A stretch of 64,000 nucleotides of DNA from Stenotrophomonas sp. ESTM1D_MKCIP4_1 (GTDB lineage: Bacteria > Pseudomonadota > Gammaproteobacteria > Xanthomonadales > Xanthomonadaceae): positions 396,572 through 460,571 of the forward strand of contig NZ_CP026004.1 in NCBI RefSeq assembly GCF_003086895.1. The letters run 5' to 3'. The notes under the pieces were generated by a model. It was not told the DNA's origin and ran no database searches. It worked only from the letters and a program-made list of their open reading frames with translations. Shown one piece after another: positions 7,441 through 17,458 of the stretch (its first letter is position 1; every line of letters begins with the position of its first letter). Position numbers and translations under genes: made by a program.

Positions 7441-8868
7441 ATGCAAACTGCTTCCACCATTGCCCGACTGACCTTGCTGGCCGTCGGCGTTGCCGGTGCG
7501 CTGGCCGCTGCCGATGCCAATGCCGCTGCCTTCCAGCTGAAGGAAAACAGCGCCAAGGGCCTGGGCCGCGCATTCGCCGGCTCCACCTCCGCCGAGGGTG
7601 ATGCCTCGGTAGTGGCCACCAACCCGGCCTCGATGCGCCTGCTCGACGGCACCCAGTTCCAGGGTGACGTCAGCGCCATCAGCTTCGGCGCCAAGTTCCG
7701 CGGCGAAGGCCAGTACGGCAACGGCGCCCCGATCTCGGGCGGCAACGGCGGCGACGCCGGCATGATCGCGCCGGTCCCGGCGGCTTACTTCCACGTGCCG
7801 TTCGGTGAAAAGGACAACATGCACTTCGGTGCATCGCTGACCGTGCCGTTCGGCTTCAAGACCGAATACGACACTGATTGGGTCGGCCGCTACAACGGCG
7901 TCAAGACCGACCTGAAGGCGATCGACCTGGGCGTCGCGTTCTCCTATGACGTCAATCCGTACCTGTCGTTCGGTGTCGGCGTGTTCGCCGAGCGCCTGAA
8001 CGTCGACCTGACCAGCGCCGTCGATGCCGGCACCGCCATCAACGCCAGCGCCCAGCAGCGCGCTTCGGCCGCCGTGCTGGCTGCCGGTGGCACCGCTGCC
8101 CAGGCCGCTGCCGCTGCCCGCCAGGCCGCCATCCAGGCCGCCCAGCTCGGCTTCTCGCCGGGTTCGGCCGATGGCTACCTGCGCATCAAGGGTGACGAAG
8201 TGTCCGTGGGTTACACCCTGGGCATGACCGTCAGCCCGGTGGAAGGCACCAACATCGCCTTCAGCTACCGCTCGGAAGTCGAACACAAGATCACCGACGG
8301 CAAGGCCGACTTCACCATGACCCCGGCGGCGGCCGCGTTCCTGGCCAGCGCTGCACCGGGCACCTTCATCGACAGCAACGGTCGCGCCACCATCACCCTG
8401 CCGGCCAGCGCCACGGTGAGCTTCAGCCACCGCGTGAATGACCAGTGGAAGATCATGGCCGACGTCACGCGCACCGCGTGGAGCAAGTTCGACCAGGTCA
8501 CCGTCGACTATGACTCCAACCAGCCGGACAGCGTGCTGCCGTTCAACTACCGCGACACCACCTTCGCTTCGATCGGTACCGAGTACCGTCTGAACGACCA
8601 GCTGACCCTGCGTGGCGGTGTGGCGTATGACCAGACCCCGACCACCGACGCCCACCGCGACGTGCGCGTGCCGGACACCACCCGCAAGTGGCTGTCGCTG
8701 GGCCTGACCTACGCCGCTTCGGAGAAGATGGAGTACAGCGTGGGTTACACCCACCTGTTCACCAAGGATCCGAACATCACCTCGACTTCGGCCACCGGCA
8801 ACACCGTGACCGGCAAGTACAAGGTGTCCGGCGACGTGCTGGCCGCTTCGATGCAGTACAAGTTCTGA
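7441..8868 (+). CDS. fadL: OmpP1/FadL/TodX family outer-membrane fatty acid transporter
   Basis: 475 aa. The signal peptide ends ADANA; the mature protein begins AAFQLKENSAKGLGRAF, and the family signature NPASM follows at about 60. A beta-barrel of the FadL type has an N-terminal hatch that passes long-chain fatty acids or other hydrophobic compounds. It ends in Phe (SMQYKF), the outer membrane insertion signal. A region rich in Ala/Gln at about 205-240 is probably an extracellular loop. GGAGAG lies 9 nt before ATG. Confidence 0.95.
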   Translation: MQTASTIARLTLLAVGVAGALAAADANAAAFQLKENSAKGLGRAFAGSTSAEGDASVVATNPASMRLLDGTQFQGDVSAISFGAKFRGEGQYGNGAPISGGNGGDAGMIAPVPAAYFHVPFGEKDNMHFGASLTVPFGFKTEYDTDWVGRYNGVKTDLKAIDLGVAFSYDVNPYLSFGVGVFAERLNVDLTSAVDAGTAINASAQQRASAAVLAAGGTAAQAAAAARQAAIQAAQLGFSPGSADGYLRIKGDEVSVGYTLGMTVSPVEGTNIAFSYRSEVEHKITDGKADFTMTPAAAAFLASAAPGTFIDSNGRATITLPASATVSFSHRVNDQWKIMADVTRTAWSKFDQVTVDYDSNQPDSVLPFNYRDTTFASIGTEYRLNDQLTLRGGVAYDQTPTTDAHRDVRVPDTTRKWLSLGLTYAASEKMEYSVGYTHLFTKDPNITSTSATGNTVTGKYKVSGDVLAASMQYKF

Positions 8869-8898
8869 TCCAGGCCCTGGCCTGACGCAGCATGAGGA

Positions 8899-8927
8899 GG
8901 CCCCGCGCAAGCGGGGCTTTCTTTTTG
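8899..8927 (+). terminator. Intrinsic terminator after fadL
   Basis: The hairpin GCCCCGC/GCGGGGC is followed by a T-rich tract, 30 nt after the fadL stop. Confidence 0.9.
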
Positions 8928-8936
8928 TGGGAGCGC

Positions 8937-9040
8937 CATCCACGCATGGCGTGGATCTACCGGACGGGGCGAGGCCATCCACGCATGGCGTGGATCTACC
9001 GGACGGGGCGAGGCCATCCACGCATGGCGTGGATCTACCG
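8937..9040 (+). repeat. Three tandem SMAG units, 39 nt period
   Basis: Three copies of CATCCACGCATGGCGTGGAT start at 8937, 8976 and 9015 and are separated by an identical spacer (CTACCGGACGGGGCGAGGC). The exact 39 nt period shows recent tandem duplication of a SMAG unit. Confidence 0.9.
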
Positions 9041-9081
9041 TGGTGTGGTGGGCTCTGACCCCAGTGCGTACGCAGATCAAC

Positions 9082-9087
9082 GACAAT
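9082..9087 (+). promoter_or_regulatory. -10-like hexamer for leaderless pnuC
   Basis: GACAAT ends 6 nt before the pnuC ATG, so transcription would start at the A of the start codon. No ribosome binding site is present. Confidence 0.5.
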
Positions 9088-9093
9088 GGCGCC

Positions 9094-9693
9094 ATGAACC
9101 TGACCGATCCGAACTTCCAGCTGGAGCTGGCTGCCAATATCGCCGTTGCCGGCTCGATCCTGCTGGCCGGTCGCAACAACGTACACACCTGGTGGCTGGG
9201 CATCGTCGGTTGCACCCTGTTTGCGGCGGTGTTCGAGCGCTCGCACCTGTACGCGGACATGGTGCTGCAGTTCTTCTTCATTGCCATCAGCGTGCTGGGC
9301 TGGTGGCAATGGCTGCGCGGCGACCATGGCGCGCCGCTGCCGATCACCTCGGTACGAGCGCGTGCCTGGGCGTGGTTGTTGCCGCTGGCGGTGGTGGCGA
9401 CCTTCGCCTATGGCTGGATGCTGACCCGCCTGACCAACGCCTATGCGCCCTACATCGATTCGGGGGTGCTGGTGCTGAGCGTGATCGCGCAGATCCTGAT
9501 GATGCGGCGCAAGCTGGAATCCTGGTGGGTGTGGCTGCTGGTCAACACCATCGCCGTGCCGCTGTACTACAGCCGCGGCCTGCATCTCACCTCGATCCTC
9601 TACATCGGCTTCTGGATCAATGCGCTGGTGGCGCTGCGCCACTGGCGGAGCTTGATGCGTGCCGAGGCCACGGCGGCCGATGCCACGGCCTGA
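9094..9693 (+). CDS. pnuC: PnuC-family nicotinamide riboside transporter
   Basis: 199 aa, about seven membrane helices. The family motif regions NNVHTWWLGIVG and FFFIAISVLGWWQW are present; the paired tryptophans line the substrate site in PnuC proteins. It carries nicotinamide riboside into the cytoplasm by facilitated diffusion that is trapped by phosphorylation. The next gene, which overlaps it by 14 nt, encodes the kinase/adenylyltransferase that does the trapping. The start at 9094 fits a leaderless promoter. An open frame extends upstream through SMAG sequence but has no support. Confidence 0.93.
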   Translation: MNLTDPNFQLELAANIAVAGSILLAGRNNVHTWWLGIVGCTLFAAVFERSHLYADMVLQFFFIAISVLGWWQWLRGDHGAPLPITSVRARAWAWLLPLAVVATFAYGWMLTRLTNAYAPYIDSGVLVLSVIAQILMMRRKLESWWVWLLVNTIAVPLYYSRGLHLTSILYIGFWINALVALRHWRSLMRAEATAADATA

Positions 9694-10747
9694 GCGCGTC
9701 GAGCGTGGCCTGGTGGTGGGCAAGTTCTGCCCGCTGCACTGCGGCCATGAACGCCTGATCGACTTCGCCGCCACGCGTTGCCAGCAGCTGCTGGTGATCG
9801 GCTGGTCGCAGCCGGGCTTTGCCGGCTACGGCGCCGCACGCCGCGAACGCTGGCTGCGTACGCGCTTTCCGCAGGCGACGGTGGCGGTGCTTGATGATGC
9901 ACGCCTGGCCGCACTCTGCGAACAGCAGGGCCTGCCACCGCACGCGTTGCCACGCGACACCGACAGCGAACACGCGCAGCGTGATTTCACTGCCTGGCTG
10001 TGCATCCGCCTGTTCGGTGGGCCGGTGCAGGCGGTTTTCACCGGCGAAGACTACGGCGATGGTTTCGCCGCGGCGCTGGCTGCGCACTTCAATGCACCGG
10101 TACAGCACCAGCGGCTGGAGCGCAGCCTGGATGCCGGCCAGGCCAGTGGTACCCAGCTGCGCGCGGACCCGCATGCGCATCGCCGCAGCCTTTCGCCGCA
10201 GGTGTATGCGGCCTATGTGCAACGCGTGGCGTTCATCGGTGGCGAGTCCACCGGCAAGACGACACTGGCACGCGGGCTGGCCGAGCGCATGGGCACGCAG
10301 TGGGTGCCTGAGTACGGACGCGCGTTGTGGGAAGCGCAGGGCGGTGAGCTGCAGGCGCACGACCTGCTGCGCATTGCAGAAGAACAGCCCCGGCGCGAGG
10401 ATGCCGCCGCGCTGACCGCGCAGCGCTGGCTGTTCTGCGATACCACGCCGCTGGTGACACTGGGTTACAGCAACTGGATGTTCGGTACCGCGCCCGACGC
10501 GCTGCTGCAGGCGGCAACGCGGCCGTATGACCTGCTGTTCCTGTGTGCACCGGACATTGCGTTCGACCAGGATGGCACGCGGGTGGGCGAGGCATTCCGT
10601 GCACGGCAGCACGCGTGGTACCTGGAGCAACTGCAGGCGCGGGGGCTGCCGTACGTGCTGCTGGAAGGTGATCTGGAAACGCGCATCGCGCGGGTGCAGG
10701 CCGAGCTGGCCAAACGCGCGGACAACCGGTTCAGCGTGGTCGCGTGA
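9680..10747 (+). CDS. nadR: NadR-like NMN adenylyltransferase / ribosylnicotinamide kinase
   Basis: 355 aa. The N-terminal nucleotidyltransferase domain has the KFxPxHxGH-type motif GKFCPLHCGH (14-23), which condenses ATP with NMN to NAD. The C-terminal P-loop kinase domain begins GGESTGKTT (from 187) and phosphorylates nicotinamide riboside. It lacks the HTH repressor domain of enterobacterial NadR. The ATG lies inside the end of pnuC, so the two are translationally coupled and form one NAD salvage unit. A bidirectional terminator follows. Confidence 0.93.
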   Translation: MPRPERVERGLVVGKFCPLHCGHERLIDFAATRCQQLLVIGWSQPGFAGYGAARRERWLRTRFPQATVAVLDDARLAALCEQQGLPPHALPRDTDSEHAQRDFTAWLCIRLFGGPVQAVFTGEDYGDGFAAALAAHFNAPVQHQRLERSLDAGQASGTQLRADPHAHRRSLSPQVYAAYVQRVAFIGGESTGKTTLARGLAERMGTQWVPEYGRALWEAQGGELQAHDLLRIAEEQPRREDAAALTAQRWLFCDTTPLVTLGYSNWMFGTAPDALLQAATRPYDLLFLCAPDIAFDQDGTRVGEAFRARQHAWYLEQLQARGLPYVLLEGDLETRIARVQAELAKRADNRFSVVA

Positions 10748-10752
10748 TGGCA

Positions 10753-10784
10753 CAAAAAACCCCGCTTTCGCGGGGTTTTTTGTG
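10753..10784. terminator. Bidirectional terminator between nadR and putA
   Basis: The A run, stem CCCCGC/GCGGGG and T run read as an intrinsic terminator on both strands. It serves nadR (+) and putA (-). Confidence 0.9.
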
Positions 10785-10818
10785 CATCCATGACACCCGT
10801 GGAAGGGGAGGGGTGTCT

Positions 10819-13800
10819 TTAGTCGCCCAGGGTCAGCAGCGAGGCGTTGCCACCGGCGGCAGTGGTGTTCACCGTCACCGTCTTTTCCGTGGCGAAGCGC
10901 AGCAGGTAGTGCGGGCCACCGGCTTTCGGGCCGGTGCCGGACAGGCCCTGGCCGCCGAACGGCTGCACGCCCACCACCGCACCGATCTGGTTGCGGTTGA
11001 CGTAGACGTTGCCGACGTGGACGCCATTGGCGATGCGGTCGACGGTCTCGTCGATGCGCGAATGCACGCCCAGGGTCAGGCCGTAGCCGGTGGCGTTGAT
11101 CTGGTCGATCACCGCACCCAGCTGGTCGCCCTTCCAGCGGATCACGTGCAGCACCGGGCCGAACACTTCCTTCTGCAGCTGGGCCAGGTCCTTCAGTTCA
11201 TACGCACGCGGTGCGAAGAAGGTGCCGTTGGCCGCTTCAGCCGACAGCTCGGCGGCAGCGATCAGGCGCGCTTCGCGGTCCATGCGCTCGGCGTGGTCCT
11301 GCAGGATCTGCAGGGCATCGGCGTCGATCACCGGGCCGACGTCGGTGGACAGCAGGCCGGGGTTGCCGACCTTCAGTTCCTTCATCGCACCGGCCAGCAT
11401 GGTCATCACCTTGTCGGCGATGTCGTCCTGCACGAACAGGACGCGCGCGGCCGAGCAGCGCTGGCCGGCGGAGGTGAAGGCCGAACCGATCGCGTCCTTG
11501 ACCAGCTGTTCCGGCAGCGCCGAGGAGTCGGCAATGAAGGCGTTCTGGCCGCCGGTCTCGGCGATCAGCACACCGATGGCGGCATCACGCGCGGCCATCG
11601 CGCGGTTGATCGCGCGGGCGGTGTCGGTGGAGCCGGTGAAGGCCACGCCGGCCACGCGCGCATCGGCGGTCAGCGCGGCGCCGACGGTCGCGCCGTCGCC
11701 CGGCAGGAACTGCACCACCTCGGCCGGCACGCCGGCGTCGTGCAGCAGCTTCACCGCGTAGTAGCCGATCAGGTTGGTCTGCTCGGCCGGCTTGGCGATG
11801 ACGCTGTTGCCGGCGGCCAGGGCAGCGGCCACCTGGCCCAGGAAGATCGCCAGCGGGAAGTTCCACGGGCTGATGCAGACGAACACGCCGCGGCCGTGCA
11901 GCTGCAGTTCGTTGGATTCACCGGTCGGGCTCGGCAGCTTCTCGGCGTGGCTGAACTGCTCGCGCGCCTGCTTGGCGTAGTAGCGCAGGAAATCCACCGC
12001 TTCGCGCACTTCGGCGATGCTGTCGGGCAGGCTCTTGCCGGCTTCCTTCACGCACAGCGCCATGAACTCCGGCATGCGCGCTTCCAGCTGGTCGGCGGCG
12101 TGCTCGAGGATGGCGGCGCGGCTGGCGGCCGGGGTGCGGTTCCAGGCCGGCTGTGCGGCCACGGCGTTGGCCAGGGCCTTCTGCACGGTGGCGGCATCGG
12201 CGGCCAGCCACTGGCCGACCACTTCGCGGGTGTCGGCCGGGTTGGTCACCGGCAGCGCGGCGCCGGCCGGGTTGGTACCCGGCACCAGCGGGGCGGCCTG
12301 CCATGCGCTCTTGCCAGACGCGGGCACTGCAGCGTTGATCTGCTCGGCCAGGGCGCGCAGTTCGTTGTCGTTGGCGAGGTTGGCGCCCATGGAGTTCTTC
12401 CTGTCGTGGTTCTGGCTGCGCAGCAGGTCAACCGGCAGCGGGATCTTCGGGTGGGGGATCGAGGCGAACGAGGCGACCATCTCGACCGGATCGCGGATCA
12501 GGTCGGCGATCGGCACGCGTTCGTCGGTGATGCGGTTGACGAAGCTGGAATTGGCGCCGTTTTCCAGCAGGCGGCGCACCAGGTACGGCAGCAGGTCTTC
12601 ATGCGAACCGACCGGCGCGTACACGCGGCACGGCAGGCCCAGGCGGTCGGCCGGCACCACTTCGGCGTACAGGTCGTCGCCCATGCCGTGCAGCTTCTGG
12701 TGCTCGTACACGCCGCCGTTGGCGATGCTGCGCACCGCGGCGATGGTGTGCGCGTTGTGCGTGGCGAACATCGGGTAGATCGCGTCGGCATGGGTGAACA
12801 GACGCTTGGCGCAGGCCAGGTAGGAGACGTCGGTGTTCTGCTTGCGGGTGAACACCGGGTAGCCCGGGTAGCCTTCGATCTGCGCACGCTTGATCTCGGC
12901 ATCCCAGTAGGCGCCCTTGACCAGGCGCACCTGCAGGCGGCGACCGGCGCGGCGCGCCATGTCGGCCAGGTGGTCGATGGTGTACGGGGTACGCTTCTGG
13001 TACGCCTGCACGACCACGCCGAAGCCATCCCAGCCGGCCAGCGAAGCATCGGAGAACACCTGCTCGATGATGTCCAGCGACAGTTCCAGGCGGTCGGATT
13101 CCTCGGCGTCGACCGTGCAGCCGATGCCGTAGCTCTTGGCCAGCTGCGCCAGTTCCAGCACGCCCGGCACCAGGTCCTTCAGCACGCGCTCGCGCTTGGC
13201 ATGTTCGTAGCGCGGGTACAGCGCCGACAGCTTGATGGAAATGCCCGGTGCATTGTTGACGTCGCCGTCGGGACGGCCGCCGCGTGCCTTGTGGTCACCG
13301 CCGATGGCGTGGATCGCACGACGGTAGTCTTCCAGGTAGCGCAGCGCGTCCTTCATGGTCAGCGCGCCTTCGCCCAGCATGTCGAAGGAGTAGCGGTAGC
13401 TGGCGTTGTCGCCCTTGTGCGAGCGCGCCAGCGCTTCGCTGATGGTGCGGCCCATCACGAACTGGTGGCCCATGATCTTCATCGCCTGGCGCACGGCCAG
13501 GCGCACCACCGGCTCACCGACGCGGCCGACCAGGCGCTTGAACGCGCTGGGGGCATCGGCGCGGGTGGCGTCGTTCATCTGCACCAGCTTGCCGGTCAGC
13601 ATCAGGCCCCAGGTGGAGGCGTTGACCAGCACCGAATCACTGCCGCCCAGGTGCTTTTCCCAGTCGGCATCGGCCAGCTTGTCGCGGATCAGCTTGTCGG
13701 CCGTGTCCTGGTCCGGAATACGCAGCAGGGCCTCGGCCACACACATCAGCAGCACGCCTTCCTCACTGCCCAGATCGTACTGGCGCATGAAGGCTTCAAT

Positions 13801-14052
13801 CGCGCCTTGGTCCTTGGCGCGTACGCGCACGCGGCCGACCAGATCGGCCGCCAGTGCCTGCACCCGGGCCTGTTCCTCGGCGGGCAGGCGCGCCTGCGCC
13901 AGCAGCTCACGCACGTGGCTGGCCTCGTCCTTCAACCAGGCATCGGTGATGGCCTGGCGGAACGGGTTGGGGGACGCCGGCAGTTCCGGCGACAGCAGCG
14001 CGCCCGGACGCGCGGCGTCGTGGGCGGCAGGGGAGGAGGAGGGTGCGTTCAT
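10819..14052 (-). CDS. putA: Bifunctional proline dehydrogenase / P5C dehydrogenase PutA
   Basis: 1077 aa. The N-terminal half is the FAD-dependent proline dehydrogenase barrel (about 180-480; ISIKLSALYPRYEHAKRERV, VRLVKGAYWDAEIKRAQ). The C-terminal half is an NAD-dependent aldehyde dehydrogenase with LIAETGGQNAFI and the catalytic cysteine in AGQRCSA. Together they oxidise proline to glutamate with channelling of the intermediate. At this length, starting from MNAPSSSP, no ribbon-helix-helix domain is seen at the N-terminus. It should therefore not be an autorepressor like the 1320 aa Escherichia protein. An upstream ATG at 14091 is open but less likely. Confidence 0.96.
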   Translation of the reverse strand: MNAPSSSPAAHDAARPGALLSPELPASPNPFRQAITDAWLKDEASHVRELLAQARLPAEEQARVQALAADLVGRVRVRAKDQGAIEAFMRQYDLGSEEGVLLMCVAEALLRIPDQDTADKLIRDKLADADWEKHLGGSDSVLVNASTWGLMLTGKLVQMNDATRADAPSAFKRLVGRVGEPVVRLAVRQAMKIMGHQFVMGRTISEALARSHKGDNASYRYSFDMLGEGALTMKDALRYLEDYRRAIHAIGGDHKARGGRPDGDVNNAPGISIKLSALYPRYEHAKRERVLKDLVPGVLELAQLAKSYGIGCTVDAEESDRLELSLDIIEQVFSDASLAGWDGFGVVVQAYQKRTPYTIDHLADMARRAGRRLQVRLVKGAYWDAEIKRAQIEGYPGYPVFTRKQNTDVSYLACAKRLFTHADAIYPMFATHNAHTIAAVRSIANGGVYEHQKLHGMGDDLYAEVVPADRLGLPCRVYAPVGSHEDLLPYLVRRLLENGANSSFVNRITDERVPIADLIRDPVEMVASFASIPHPKIPLPVDLLRSQNHDRKNSMGANLANDNELRALAEQINAAVPASGKSAWQAAPLVPGTNPAGAALPVTNPADTREVVGQWLAADAATVQKALANAVAAQPAWNRTPAASRAAILEHAADQLEARMPEFMALCVKEAGKSLPDSIAEVREAVDFLRYYAKQAREQFSHAEKLPSPTGESNELQLHGRGVFVCISPWNFPLAIFLGQVAAALAAGNSVIAKPAEQTNLIGYYAVKLLHDAGVPAEVVQFLPGDGATVGAALTADARVAGVAFTGSTDTARAINRAMAARDAAIGVLIAETGGQNAFIADSSALPEQLVKDAIGSAFTSAGQRCSAARVLFVQDDIADKVMTMLAGAMKELKVGNPGLLSTDVGPVIDADALQILQDHAERMDREARLIAAAELSAEAANGTFFAPRAYELKDLAQLQKEVFGPVLHVIRWKGDQLGAVIDQINATGYGLTLGVHSRIDETVDRIANGVHVGNVYVNRNQIGAVVGVQPFGGQGLSGTGPKAGGPHYLLRFATEKTVTVNTTAAGGNASLLTLGD

Positions 14053-14326
14053 GCCGATCCGGCCAGTGGAAAACTTGGCGATTTTAATCATTTTTGCGCA
14101 CTTCGGAAGTGCCCCGCAGACACCTTTGTATAGGGCTGATAGCCCCTAGCGGTGGTGGATTCAGCGTGTTCAGCCAGTGCCGGCGTATTTGTGCCGAATT
14201 CGTCATTCGCGCCGCCGGGCTCATGCTGTATTGCAACATGGCAAAAACTGTGAATGGACCCTTGCTACCGGTGAGAGGGCAGGGCTACCATCGAGACGTT
14301 TCCCGCGGCAGGAACGCGGTTGCGAC

Positions 14327-14803
14327 ATGATCGAGGTGCTTCCAGCTCCGGATGGGTCAGGTACGCAGCTGCGGCTGCGTCCCCCACGGGCGCTCGATGC
14401 CCGGCAGTTCGTCCTGTTGTTCACCGTGTTGTCGGGTGCGATGTGGCTGGTCTCCGCCCTCGGGTGGGTGGCTGGCAATGCATTCGCCCCCCTGTTCGCG
14501 CTGCTGTACAGCCTGTTGCTGGCAGCCGCTCTTCGCGCTTTGTGGCGCAGCGGTGAACGGCAGGAGGAGATCCGGGTCGTGCCGGCGTACGTGGAGGTCA
14601 TCCCCGTACCCGGTGGATCGCCGGTGTTCCGGGCCCACCCGCATTGGGTGCGCCTGCTCACCGACGACGAGAGGGTCCGGCTGGCATCCAGCGGCCGGCA
14701 GGTGGAGGTGGGGAGTTTCCTCGCGCCGGCCGAACGCCAGACGCTCGCTGAAATGCTTGAAGGCTTGCTCGCCGCCAGCGATGGCGGCAACCGACGACGC
14801 TAA
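14327..14803 (+). CDS. DUF2244 family inner-membrane protein
   Basis: 158 aa. Two membrane segments (about 28-65, FVLLFTVLSGAMWLVSALG and FAPLFALLYSLLLAAALRAL) are followed by a soluble C-terminal region with VPAYVEV and HWVRLL, as in DUF2244. This family is recurrently found beside aa3 oxidase genes, and here it is 11 nt upstream of coxB. A role in oxidase assembly or membrane organisation is inference. The start at 14327 gives the family-like MIEVLP N-terminus. Confidence 0.85.
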   Translation: MIEVLPAPDGSGTQLRLRPPRALDARQFVLLFTVLSGAMWLVSALGWVAGNAFAPLFALLYSLLLAAALRALWRSGERQEEIRVVPAYVEVIPVPGGSPVFRAHPHWVRLLTDDERVRLASSGRQVEVGSFLAPAERQTLAEMLEGLLAASDGGNRRR

Positions 14804-14814
14804 GGGTCTAGGCA

Positions 14815-15783
14815 ATGAAGCAAAGCAGCAGGTGGGGCACGAAGTGCGTTGCAGCGGTCGCCAGCCTGGTGGCCGGGGGACTGGTTCCGGCAGGGGCATG
14901 GGCGCAGGCCGCCGATCCCAAGCCGTGGCAGCTGAACATGGGCAAGGGGGTCACCCAGACCTCGCGCCTGGCCTGGGAGTCGAACAACCTGTCGTTGATC
15001 ATCTGCACGGTGATCGGCGTCATCGTGTTCGGGGCGATGGCCTACGCCATCTTCAAGTTCCGCAAATCCAAGGGCGCCGTCGCGGCCACTTTCAGCCACA
15101 ACACCAAGGCCGAAGTGATCTGGACGGTGATCCCGGTAATCATCCTGGTCGTGATGGCATGGCCGGCCACGGCCAACCTGATCAAGATGTACGACACCCG
15201 CGATGCCGAGATGACGGTGAAGATCACCGGCTACCAGTGGATGTGGAAGTACGAGTACCTCGGCGAGAACGTCACCTTCACCAGCCGCCTGGACCGTGAA
15301 TCGGACCGCGTGCGGCAGAGCGGCGTGGTGCCCACTCGTGAGAGCCACCCGCATTACCTGCTGGACGTGGACAACCGCCTGGTGCTGCCGGTGGACACCA
15401 AGGTGCGCTTCGTCATCACCTCCGATGATGTGATCCACGCGTGGTGGGTGCCGGCGCTGGGCTGGAAGCAGGACGCCATCCCCGGTTTCATCAACGAAGC
15501 CTGGACCAGCATCGAGCAGCCCGGCGTGTACCGCGGGCAGTGCGCCGAACTATGCGGCAAGGACCATGGGTTCATGCCGATCGTGGTCGAAGCGGTGTCC
15601 AAGGAAGACTTCAAGCGGTGGCTGGCCCAGCGCAAGCCGGCACCGCCGGCCGCACCTGCAGCGCCGGCTGAACCGGCTGAACCGGCTGAACCGGCCACGC
15701 CGGCAGGCGACACCCCGGCCGCGCCGGTGGCCCCTGCGGCGGCCGAAGCTGCTCCCCCTGCCACCGCAGCCAGCGGCGCGTGA
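14815..15783 (+). CDS. coxB: Cytochrome c oxidase subunit II
   Basis: 322 aa. Signal sequence, two membrane helices (about 60-85 and 100-125), then a periplasmic cupredoxin domain with the binuclear CuA site: His208 (DVIHAW) and Cys243, Cys247, His251, Met254 in GQCAELCGKDHGFM. It takes electrons from cytochrome c. The tail (about 270-322) is Ala/Pro/Glu rich and contains a 9 nt tandem repeat (three AEP units, 15667-15695), so its length may vary between strains. There is no C-terminal cytochrome c domain. Confidence 0.97.
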   Translation: MKQSSRWGTKCVAAVASLVAGGLVPAGAWAQAADPKPWQLNMGKGVTQTSRLAWESNNLSLIICTVIGVIVFGAMAYAIFKFRKSKGAVAATFSHNTKAEVIWTVIPVIILVVMAWPATANLIKMYDTRDAEMTVKITGYQWMWKYEYLGENVTFTSRLDRESDRVRQSGVVPTRESHPHYLLDVDNRLVLPVDTKVRFVITSDDVIHAWWVPALGWKQDAIPGFINEAWTSIEQPGVYRGQCAELCGKDHGFMPIVVEAVSKEDFKRWLAQRKPAPPAAPAAPAEPAEPAEPATPAGDTPAAPVAPAAAEAAPPATAASGA

Positions 15784-15842
15784 TGTAAAGCCCGCGGCCG
15801 TTCGCGGCCGTGGCGACAACCGATTCTGAGAGGTGTTTTGCG

Positions 15843-17450
15843 ATGGCGCACTCGGCAGTTGGGCACGACGATCACCACCACCACCAGAGCTTCTTCGAGC
15901 GTTGGTTCTTCTCGACCAACCACAAGGACATCGGCACCCTGTACCTGGGTTTCAGCTTCATCATGTTCATCATCGGTGCGGCGATGAGCGTGGTGATCCG
16001 GGCCGAGCTGGCACAGCCGGGCCTGCAGTTCGTCAAACCCGAATTCTTCAACCAGATGACCACCGTGCATGCACTGGTGATGATCTTCGGTGGCGTGATG
16101 CCGGCCTTCGTCGGCCTGGCCAACTGGATGATCCCGCTGCAGATCGGCGCGCCGGACATGGCCCTGCCGCGCATGAACAACTGGTCGTTCTGGCTGCTGC
16201 CGGTGGCCTTCAGCCTGCTGCTGCTGACCCTGTTCCTGCCAGGCGGCGCACCGGCCGGTGGCTGGACGCTGTATCCGCCGCTGTCGCTGCAGGGTGGCTA
16301 CAACGTGGCCTTCAGCGTGTTCGCCATCCACGTGGCCGGCATCAGCTCGATCATGGGCGCGATCAACATCATCGCCACCGTGCTCAACATGCGTGCGCCG
16401 GGCATCGACCTGCTGAAGATGCCGATCTTCTGCTGGGCCTGGCTGATCACTGCCTTCCTGCTGATTGCGGTGATGCCTGTGCTGGCCGGCGCGGTGACCA
16501 TGCTGCTGACCGACAAGTTCTTCGGCACCAGCTTCTTCAATGCCGCCGGTGGCGGTGACCCGGTGATGTACCAGCACATCTTCTGGTTCTTCGGGCATCC
16601 GGAGGTCTACATCATGATCCTGCCCGCCTTCGGCGTGGTCAGCGAGATCATCCCGACCTTCAGCCGCAAGCCGCTGTTCGGGTACCAGGCGATGGTGTAC
16701 GCCACCGCAGCCATCGCCTTCCTGTCGTTCATCGTCTGGGCCCACCACATGTTCACCGTGGGCATGCCGCTGGGCGGCGAGATCTACTTCATGTTCGCCA
16801 CCATGCTGATCTCGATCCCGACCGGCGTGAAGGTGTTCAACTGGGTCAGCACCATGTGGCGCGGCTCGCTCACCTTCGAGGCGCCGATGCTGTGGTCGGT
16901 GGCCTTCGTCATCCTGTTTACCATCGGTGGTTTCTCCGGCCTGATGCTGGCCATCGTGGCGGCCGACTTCCAGTACCACGACACCTACTTCGTGGTGGCC
17001 CATTTCCACTATGTGCTGGTGACCGGTGCGGTGTTCGCGCTGATCGCGGCGGTGTACTACTGGTGGCCGAAGTGGACCGGGCGCATGTACAGCGAGAAGT
17101 GGGCCAAGGTGCACTTCTGGTGGTCCATCGTGTTCGTGAACCTGCTGTTCTTCCCGCAGCACTTCCTCGGCCTGGCCGGCATGCCGAGGCGCATCCCCGA
17201 TTACAGCGTGGCCTTCGCCGACTGGAACCTGATCAGCTCGATCGGTGCGTTCGGCATGTTCGCCACGCCCTTCATGATGGCCGCGATCCTGCTGTCCTCG
17301 CTGCGCAACGGTGAGAAGGCCGAAGCCCGCAGCTGGGAAGGCGCGCGTGGCCTGGAATGGACGCTGCCGTCGCCGGCACCGGCACATACGTTCACCACGC
17401 CGCCGACCATCCGCCCGGGGGATCTGGCCCATGACGACATCACCCATTGA
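15843..17450 (+). CDS. ctaD: Cytochrome c oxidase subunit I
   Basis: 535 aa, twelve membrane helices. The catalytic subunit holds heme a, heme a3 and CuB. Visible motifs are HALVMIFGG (low-spin heme ligand), HPEVY with the His252-Tyr crosslink site, [10 protein letters not shown] (CuB histidines) and the HFHYVL heme pair. It pumps protons while reducing oxygen. The N-terminus carries a His cluster (GHDDHHHHQ). AGAGGTG lies before the ATG at 15843. It is followed by the assembly genes. Confidence 0.98.
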   Translation: MAHSAVGHDDHHHHQSFFERWFFSTNHKDIGTLYLGFSFIMFIIGAAMSVVIRAELAQPGLQFVKPEFFNQMTTVHALVMIFGGVMPAFVGLANWMIPLQIGAPDMALPRMNNWSFWLLPVAFSLLLLTLFLPGGAPAGGWTLYPPLSLQGGYNVAFSVFAIHVAGISSIMGAINIIATVLNMRAPGIDLLKMPIFCWAWLITAFLLIAVMPVLAGAVTMLLTDKFFGTSFFNAAGGGDPVMYQHIFWFFGHPEVYIMILPAFGVVSEIIPTFSRKPLFGYQAMVYATAAIAFLSFIVWAHHMFTVGMPLGGEIYFMFATMLISIPTGVKVFNWVSTMWRGSLTFEAPMLWSVAFVILFTIGGFSGLMLAIVAADFQYHDTYFVVAHFHYVLVTGAVFALIAAVYYWWPKWTGRMYSEKWAKVHFWWSIVFVNLLFFPQHFLGLAGMPRRIPDYSVAFADWNLISSIGAFGMFATPFMMAAILLSSLRNGEKAEARSWEGARGLEWTLPSPAPAHTFTTPPTIRPGDLAHDDITH

Positions 17451-17458
17451 GGCGGGCC

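Noticed and set aside
8931..9050. Tandem repeats with regular spacing as a CRISPR array
   Set aside because: The units are SMAG palindromes with identical rather than unique spacers, only three copies, and no cas genes.
6520..9774. 1084-codon minus frame that includes the rhomboid gene
   Set aside because: Only the last 230 codons encode a protein with family motifs; the rest is antisense to fadL and pnuC.
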